17,558 bases of DNA from Linnemannia hyalina (lineage: Eukaryota; Mortierellomycota; Mortierellomycetes; Mortierellales; Mortierellaceae), in NCBI GenBank assembly GCA_019671135.1, contig JAHRHY010000049.1, forward strand, positions 1 to 17,558. Direction: 5' to 3'. The translations under genes were made by a program, and so were the position numbers. Numbering within the stretch: position 1 is the stretch's first letter; each line of letters begins with the position of its first letter. Positions 1-6,800 of this stretch are shown piece after piece. The notes below the pieces were generated by a model. That model searched no databases and was not told where the DNA came from. It saw only the letters and a list, made by a program, of their open reading frames with translations.

Positions 1-870
1 CTTATTTTCCTTGACTCTGGTCCAGCAATTGCATGGCCGATATGGGCGATACCAACCGGTATCGCCATATGTTTGCTCGCAATCACGTGCATAACACGCT
101 CGGCCTCGGCCCTCGATGAAAAAGGAGATGGAAGTGTGTGCGTGTGTGTGTGTGTGTGTGTGTGCGTGTGTGTGTGTGAGAGAGAGAGGGCGAGACAGAG
201 AGGACATGAATGACTGAGGGACTCGAAAGAGAAAAGGGTGTGAGAAGTATGGGGGTAGAATTAACGAGAAGAAAGAGTGTGTTTTCTTTATTTTGCACCA
301 CAAAGCAGATAATAAGCAGTATCGGCTGTGTGGCGTGATCGGTTGAGCGTTTCTTCGTTAAATAAAAAGGGATAAATAAAAATAAACCCTACCACACAGG
401 TGCACATGTTTGCACAGGCCCTTCATTGATTTTCCTTCCACTTTCTTGACCACATCCTCTTTCCTTTATTCCCTCGCTTGCCTCTTTTTTTTTTCTTTGA
501 TTCTGGCGAAGCAACTGCTTGGCCGATATCAGCAATACCCAATTGGTATCACCATCTATTTACTCACAATCACTTACGTAACACGCTCGTTCGCGGCTCT
601 CCATGAAAAAGGAGATGGAAGTGTGTGCGTGTGTGTGTGTGAGAGAGAGAGGGCGAGATAGAGAGGACAAGAATGACTGAGAGACTCGAAAGAGAAAAGG
701 GTGCACATGTTTGCACGGGCCCTTCATTGATTTTCCTTCCTCTTTCTTGACCACATCCTCTCCCCTTTATTCCCTCGCTTGCCTCTTTTTTTTTTCTTTG
801 ATTCTGGCGAAGCAACTGCTTGGCCGATATGAGTAATACCCAATTGGTATCGCCATCTATTTACTCACAA
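1..870 (+). repeat. Left long terminal inverted repeat of the MULE-like element
   Basis: This arm matches the reverse complement of 12041-12912 almost perfectly. Position 1 pairs with 12912, and register is kept through the GT microsatellite at 134-180. I see two single-base length differences near 385-398, and the same predicted peptides appear from both arms. Within the arm there are related modules at about 1-240, 400-700 and 701-893, plus an insert-like segment at 241-399. Each module has a GGCCGATAT box (35, 521, 822), followed by an interrupted palindrome of the type ATACC...GGTAT. The modules at 400 and 701 begin with GTGCACATGTTTGCAC. Similarity to the right arm fades after 870 and is lost near 893. 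Long inverted ends are typical of TIR-type Mutator-like elements. The arm may continue left of the window, so the true terminus and target duplication are unknown. Confidence 0.93.
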
Positions 871-893
871 CCACGTACATGGTACGCTCGCCC

Positions 894-1115
894 GCGCCGA
901 AGCCAACAGGACCACATCAGAAGAAGCAGAATTGCGTTTATCCTTGCAATGCACACCCAACGAACCACAAAATAATCTCGTACAATAACGACATCTATAT
1001 CTCTTTTTCTTTTTCTGTTTATTTTCATACTGTTCATAAGCAAACCAATTCCAACACTTCCATATCACAACAGCAGAAAAGTATTCTAAACACATTTCCA
1101 CTCATAACTCCTTCG
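894..1115 (+). promoter_or_regulatory. Leader/promoter-like stretch before the cargo gene
   Basis: Between the end of the TIR similarity and the first leader-like ATG, the sequence shifts from GC-rich to a CT-rich tract (CTCTTTTTCTTTTTCTG at 1000-1017). A CA-rich run follows (ACCAATTCCAACACTTCC). This is the usual look of a fungal core promoter and 5' leader. No clear TATA box was found. The assignment rests on composition only. Confidence 0.3.
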
Positions 1116-1651
1116 ATGTCCTACCGTTCTCTGCCCACACTTTGATCGAAGACTTTGCCGGGTCCCTCCGGAGGGACAAACCGAGGAGCATAACAAGAGA
1201 TACCATGAGAAGATTGCGGTTCTCGTTCAACGACCCGGACTCCCCGATATCATGGTTGAACGCAGCGAGGAAACACGAAATCATTATCCATGTCCGTCCA
1301 CCCAATGCCAAGTAACCACCAATGTTCGTCAGAATGTGTTGAAGCACATTCTGACGAACATTGGTGGTTACTTGGCATTGGGTGGACGGACATGGATAAT
1401 GTTATCGTGTTCCTCGCTGCGTTCAACCATGATAATCATTATCCATGTCCGTCCACCCAATGCCAAGTAACCACCAATGTTCGTCAGAATGTGTTGAAGC
1501 ACATTGCTGTCTGCCGTTTTTGTACGTGCCGATGGACACCGCTCGCTTCCGTTTACTCGCCAACAACTAGGACGACAGCAGCGGGCGCGTCAGGCTCCCT
1601 ACCCAGCGGACAAGTGCCTCTTCAAGCGCAAGTTCAGGCCATCGAGCTCCC
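1116..1651 (+). pseudogene. Disrupted 5' half of a zinc-finger gene
   Basis: The frame read through 1252 encodes a plausible finger. It is CPSTQC followed by 12 residues and H-x3-C, in the order C-x4-C-x12-H-x3-C. Upstream in the same frame is CRVPPEGQTEEHNKRYH, another Cys/His-rich stretch. This frame has no ATG before 1252. The nearest leader-like ATG (1116, preceded by a CA-rich stretch) is in another frame and stops after nine codons, which suggests a one-base shift near 1130 or a missing upstream exon. A 155-bp inverted/direct duplication (1251-1505) then interrupts the finger. The finger's continuation (IAVCRFCTC) is found only after the third copy, in a different frame. That frame ends at 1655, overlapping the start of the next ORF. 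I read this as a decayed N-terminal half, but undetected introns could explain part of it. Confidence 0.5.
1251..1505. repeat. Duplicate-inverted-duplicate hairpin
   Basis: Three copies of the same sequence lie in a row. The first is direct (about 1251-1338). The second is inverted (1345-1431), separated from the first by a six-base loop TTGAAG. The third (1434-1505) is direct again and matches 1279-1350 for 72 bp. The first two copies form a hairpin with arms of nearly 90 bp, with only a few mismatches at CACGAAATC versus CACGATAAC. The net insertion is 155 bp, not a multiple of three, so it shifts the frame of the zinc-finger gene it sits in. The pattern is what two template switches within one replication event would leave. 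Confidence 0.92.
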
Positions 1652-2391
1652 ATGAATCCATTTCTACAGCCCGACATCGACATGGACGGCTCCAACGAGG
1701 AGCAAGTGCAAGGCATGGTTCGGTTCCAGAACACCGTTATGACCCTTCTTGGGTACAGTCAGATGGGGTCTGAGCGGCTCTATCAGATCGAGGACAGCAT
1801 CGATAGTCTCAAGACCGACCTTTCGACATCGTTTAAACAACTAATGGATAATAACAAGGACCTTTCCGCCAAGCAAAACAAGATCTTTGACAACACTGTG
1901 AAACTGATGAACATGACTGAGGGACTGCTTAACAGGATCGAGAAGTTCACATTTGAGAGGCCTGGGTGGCAGACAGGTAAACACTTGATCTCTTTAGACA
2001 TGTGGCTGTGTATTTTCTCAAGTTAACATAACTCTTCGTTTTTTTTTTCTTCTCAGATTCACAGGAAGGATTCAGCATGCCAGGAAGTTCTGTCGATGGA
2101 CGCTTTGGGCTTGGTGTCGACCCGAGACGCTACATCCCGCATCTTGATGACCACGATCAAGTTATCTCAGAGTCCGAGTCCCCAGAGTATGAAAATAGCA
2201 TGGAAAGAAACATGGCGCAGGCTCAAGTTATTGCACGCCACAATGAGGAATTCTCGCGTGGAATGGATGGAGAAGAGAATGAAATGAACACAGTAAAGGT
2301 GAAGAAGGACTCACAGGACATGGAGGATGCAGCTGAGGAGATGGGGGAAGTGCATAAGGAGGAGGATGTGAAGGAGGAGGCGGAGGAGTGA
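1652..2391 (+). CDS. Two-exon coiled-coil protein with acidic C-terminus, function unknown
   Basis: Exon 1 (1652-1976) and exon 2 (2057-2391) are separated by an 80-bp intron. The donor is GTAAAC at 1977; a T-rich tract ends in TTCTTCTCAG at 2056. Splicing joins ...GWQT to DSQEGFSMPG in frame and gives 219 residues from the ATG at 1652. Residues about 35-100 alternate hydrophobic and polar positions (IEDSIDSLKTDLSTSF, LSAKQNKIFDNTVKL) as in a coiled coil. The C-terminal 40 residues are very acidic, with EE-rich stretches. I do not recognise a family. In the frame one base away, the sequence just upstream (ending QVQAIELP at 1652) also reads as protein-like. The gene may therefore once have been longer and joined to the zinc-finger half at 1116-1651. 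It lies just inside the left inverted repeat and is probably cargo or a captured gene. Confidence 0.6.
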
Positions 2392-2844
2392 GAGGAAGTG
2401 CGCAAAGGAGAGAGTGTAAAGGAGGAGAAGGCTATATGCAAACAACAAGAGTCGTCCTGAACAACGGCTCATCCCCACCATCATGCTTGTTATTTTTCTG
2501 ATTACGTTTGACCATATAATACAATATAAACCCTCTTCTTGCAAAACCTTTTTGTGTGAACATATTGGAGACAATGTTTAAGGTCCACAATGCTAGCATA
2601 GAACGTCCTTGGTGTAGATAGCATCCGTATTGTCTCTCGAATCCTCCATCCCTCCTTCCTCGTCAAAGCAACAATTGCCTTCTTTTCCTCCTTTCTTTTT
2701 CACTTTTCCCCTTCCCCCATCTCTTTTCTTACCCTCCCACCTTCTTTTCGCTCTTTCACTGACTAGGAGATGGTGCACTGAGGAGTTTCGTCTGTAGTCG
2801 TTTACTTCCAAATGCTTCTTTGTACTACTTTCTAGAGAAATAAC
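2392..2844. other. No gene seen; 3' flank of the cargo gene
   Basis: The stretch begins with a continuation of the GA-rich 3' end of the coiled-coil gene. It passes through an AT-rich patch (ATAATACAATATAAACC near 2516) that could hold a polyadenylation region, then a CT-rich stretch at about 2660-2760. The open frames here are short and reflect the biased composition. Confidence 0.4.
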
Positions 2845-3381
2845 TTAAAATCGCGTACTATCAAAAAAGAAAAAAACAAACCCTCCTTTCAAAGTCCTTG
2901 GCACCAACGCCTTTACACATTGCAGATGGTTCTCTTTCCCTGTGCCGTTGACCCATTCAGTATTCACTCTCGACCTATGCCAACCACTCTGATACCGAGA
3001 GTAAAACTCAGCTCGGTCAAAAGTACACTTATTGACACATAAACACAGTTGATCAACAGGCCTTACCCGTCTACAAGTGCGTGTTACGATTCTAAGATAG
3101 TCAAAAGGCACACATTCCGTACTTTTACTTGGGCTTGGGGGGGAGCCTGTCACAGAATACCACAAAGAAAAGATAGTGTCGTCCACAGTACAAACGTAGC
3201 AAACAATGTACAAGAACAATGACGACGACTGCTCGACATGCCCCCTCCGCTTCCTCTTGATATCCATTTCTCCTGCGGCAAACCCTTGACAAATACAAAA
3301 TAGACTCCAAATAAGAATAAGAACCACCCATCCCTTAACTACGATCGGCAACGGTGTCTTATTTTTTTTATAATCACACAA
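2845..3381 (-). CDS. Possible small Cys-rich secreted protein; no ATG start seen
   Basis: An open frame of 178 codons ends at 2845. A strongly hydrophobic segment (VVLILIWSLFCICQGFAAG, about residues 19-37) is followed by the dibasic run KRKRR, as in a signal peptide and Kex2-type processing site. The C-terminal half holds Cys residues in a pattern ending QLCLCVNKC and later HLQC. It also has one potential N-glycosylation site (NGT). The frame opens with TTG. The first in-frame ATG falls after the hydrophobic segment, and no in-frame ATG precedes it before a stop. The start may lie in an upstream exon, or the gene may be broken. Nearby ATGs at about 3427 and 3391 are out of frame. I do not recognise the family, and it could be a chance ORF. 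Confidence 0.3.
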   Translation of the reverse strand: MCDYKKNKTPLPIVVKGWVVLILIWSLFCICQGFAAGEMDIKRKRRGHVEQSSSLFLYIVCYVCTVDDTIFSLWYSVTGSPPSPSKSTECVPFDYLRIVTRTCRRVRPVDQLCLCVNKCTFDRAEFYSRYQSGWHRSRVNTEWVNGTGKENHLQCVKALVPRTLKGGFVFFFFDSTRF

Positions 3382-3830
3382 AGCAGCACATATGAAACCG
3401 TCGAAAGAAGAGTTTCCCTAACCATACTAATATCGGGTGGGCGCGCAGCTACGAGAATAAAGGGCCCGCAAAGAAAGCGTGGTCCACAAACCAGTTACTT
3501 TTCGCCTAAATTCCCTACGCTTCTTCATTTCTTCCCTTCTCCCGCTGCCAAAACACGACCGTAGACACATCCTTTACCCATCTGTTAACACCCGCAGCAC
3601 GATACACATCCCTGATTTGCTCCCTTCTTCAACCCACTCAAACATTTCCTTCTTTCGCCATCTTACAACCTCAATTTAGACCATGTCAAAGTCTTGTATT
3701 TGAATAAATAACAAAATCATATAATATCATATGTCTTTAATTGAGTATTCTTCTGGCTTCATTCTCTTGCTTCATCCTTCTCCATTTTTTCGCCTCCTCC
3801 TCAACCCTTTCTCTTCCTTCACATTCACCA
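3382..3830. other. No gene seen; downstream flank of the transposase gene
   Basis: This is AT- and CT-rich sequence without a convincing ORF. It should include the 3' untranslated region and polyadenylation site of the minus-strand transposase gene, which ends at 3831. Read on the minus strand, AATTAAAG near 3738 is a weak polyadenylation-like signal. Short plus-strand frames at 3479 and 3731 have low-complexity translations and no recognisable motif. Confidence 0.4.
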
Positions 3831-6800
3831 TTACTGGTCAGGGGCATCCATACTCCTGCTTCTCTGCCTTCTTGAACCTCGCCCCTCGCCGGACTTTGAC
3901 TTTGGCCCTCTCTGCATCTTCTTTGGCAAGTCTACCTCCTCAACATCACCGCCGTCGCTGCCATCATCGTCTCCCGTTCTTGTTCGTTTGACAGCAGCGC
4001 GAACACCATTTCCATTGGCTGTTGTAGAACTGGTCGCCTTGGTCGCTTTGGTCGCCTTGGTCGCTTTGGTCGCTTTGGTCGCCTTGGTCGCTTTGGTCGC
4101 TTTGGTCGCTTGGCTTGCTGCACCAGTGATAATAGTCTTGCTTGCTTTCTTGATGGCCTTGGACTTCCAACCGTGCGGAAGGCTGACTCCACGTGGACGA
4201 CCTTCTCCTTTCCGGTCACTTTTGGTTCCATCGACTATACTGTCTAGATCCAATCCCTTGCTCAAATCTGCGCCTACGGTTCCAGGCTCTTGTGACTGTT
4301 GAACTAGAAGGCGAGCACCCTCTTCAAGAGCTTGCATCGTCTCCGCGATCCCGTCCAGCTTAATGGTGTTTTTGACGAGACTTTTGGCGGAGATAAGGAT
4401 CCTGTTCCCTGGGACTTTGGGTTGTGTTGAATGAAGAGCAATAGGTGGAGGTCGAAGGATAGAGTTAGGGTCGTCCATAAAGGTGTCGATGGATAGATCC
4501 GTGCCGACCGGGTCTTTGCTGGCACCCTCGTTGACTGTTACCGTCTGTGCACGGAGGAAAGGTTTGACGGAGAGTTGTTGCTTGAGGTTCGGATCAAATT
4601 GTTTTCCCTCTTTGTACCAGCGTGGCAGAATCATGCAAGGGTGAAAAAGGAATCGTGCATCCTCCATCATCAAACAAAAGAAATGTCTACAAACAATGCC
4701 CTTATTCTGTTGCAAAGCGCAGGTACAGAAGTAGGTGCGGTTTGTTCGTAAGATCACATACTCTGGGCGCGTGCCTTTTCCTGTGTCAGCCATAGAAGAG
4801 ACACGGAAAACCCCTTCCGATGTGTGCCTGGGGATGGACGTGAGCAAAGCATGAACCGAGCCACGCTGAAGTTGTTCAGCGCGGGATAGTTTTGACTGGA
4901 GGGAGTGTTTGGAATAAACCAGCGATTAGTGCATTTTCCTTTGTGTTACATAAACCAAGGAAAAAATGCTTGAAAAAGTAGCAAAGAGGATAAAATTAAG
5001 GCAAAGATGATAAAAATAAGGCAAAGGATCATTACAAAACTCACCAAGCAAAATTCACCATCCTGGACATAAGGAACCGCTCCGAAATTAACGACTGTGA
5101 ACTTGAGGCCAAAGGAGTAATCCATCTCGGTTCGCAGCTGACCTTGGGCCCACTGGCTGAGGAATACCTTGCTGGCATCGAGGACTTGACCAAAGATATC
5201 GTAAGTCGTATCGCTGACGCCCAAGCGTCTCACCGGTCTGGCGTCATTCGGATCATTCGACAAAATGGTGAAGAGATCGATCTCATCTTCAATCTTGTTC
5301 ATGATCGCTTTGAACAGATCCGATAGGGAAGTCTTGCTGTTATGCAGAAACATCTTGAGGACATCGTGGTTCTTTTCGACGCGCTGCGTGGAGCGCATCC
5401 CTGCGGTGAAAGAGGCTTGCACCCATGGTCCTGCCCAGAAATGACGACGGTTGTAAAGCCTTGCAAGATGTACTCCAACTTCGCCAGACTCGAGAGTATC
5501 ACGCTCCTGTACGGACAAGATGGGGTCAGCAGCGATGTGGGAAGTGGCGACGTTTACTGGAGTGGAAAGGTTGGGTGGAGTGGAGAGGCTGGGTAGAGCG
5601 TTGAGGTTGTTGTTGCTGTCGTTTTCGTTGACGATGGTAGTGGCGATGGTGGCAGTATCAAAGCTAGGAGTAATAGTAGAGGTGATAGAGATGCCAAAGC
5701 CGTCTCCTCCAAAGTTTTGAAGGATGCGAGCCCAGATGCGTTCAAACTCGCCGGCTGTTAAGGCACAACAGGCGGCTTTGAACATACTGAAAAAGTGATT
5801 GTATCTCTCTTTCAATCTGCAAGACAAATGCTTCCTCAGATTTTCCTGGATATGCCATATGCAATTAATCACATGGACACCCTGAAACACCAAAGGAAGC
5901 GTTCTATCCATTGCCGCATCTTGATCAACCATCATAACCTTTGGCAGTAGTCCTTCGGTTGCCTCTTGAAGCTTGGAGAGAACCCATTTGTAGTCGTCTT
6001 TTGTCTCATGACGAGATAGAGCGGTCGCAACGAGTCGTGTCTTGAATTCACAATCGACGACCACAAAGTTGTGCAGCGGGAGGCCAAGGCGATTGGTGCG
6101 ATAAGTATTGTCATGCACTAGCACATCACCATAGCGACGGAAAAGATCCCTCTGTCCTGGGGTCATCCAAAAGACCCGGACAAGCTGGTTCTTGTCATCA
6201 ACATCGGTGGCAATATACCATCCCTTCTCCTGATTTGCCCTCATACATAAAGCGATTAGGAGCTGGACCGTCTGAGGAATCTGGATTGCATGGAGTAAAG
6301 TCCTAAACTCCTTTAGACGGTTGAGGACCTTTTTTTTTTTTTTTTTGTATAGAGATAAAATGTGTATGAGAAAATTGATTTAAGTCAAAATGTAAAGTTG
6401 TCGCTCAAACAGTAACTGTCCACAACGATACCTGATATTTGCAGAACTTTGCATCCCGAAATTCGATACGCAAAATGTCCAGTGTTTGCTTGTATGACAG
6501 TCGAATTTGGGCACATTTCCCAATAGACGCGATCATAGGGGCCGTCAAGGGGTTGGTTCGGCCGAGATTAAAATCGAACTGGTGCTCACAGTGATCGAGG
6601 TTGAAGGAGGTGATGTGGTACTGAGGAGCAATGGACAGAGGGGAAGATATGCTGATCGCGTATGGGCAACCACAACGTGGACTCTCACGCTTGTTGTGCT
6701 GTCGATCCTCGTCGGCAACTTTCTTGGATTTATAGAACCCAAAGAAGCTGCAAACGTACTTGACTATTTAGTGGTGAGGAAAGAGGATAAGGAAGTAGAA

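Noticed and set aside
83..815. Several open frames in both inverted repeats with Thr-His or Val-Cys runs
   Set aside because: They are translations of the CA/GT microsatellite and CT-rich modules. They recur in both arms because the arms are repeats, and no motif supports coding.
3988..4302. Plus-strand ORF with a Val-Ala-Leu run
   Set aside because: It is the opposite strand of the (Ala-Thr-Lys)n minisatellite in the transposase exon.
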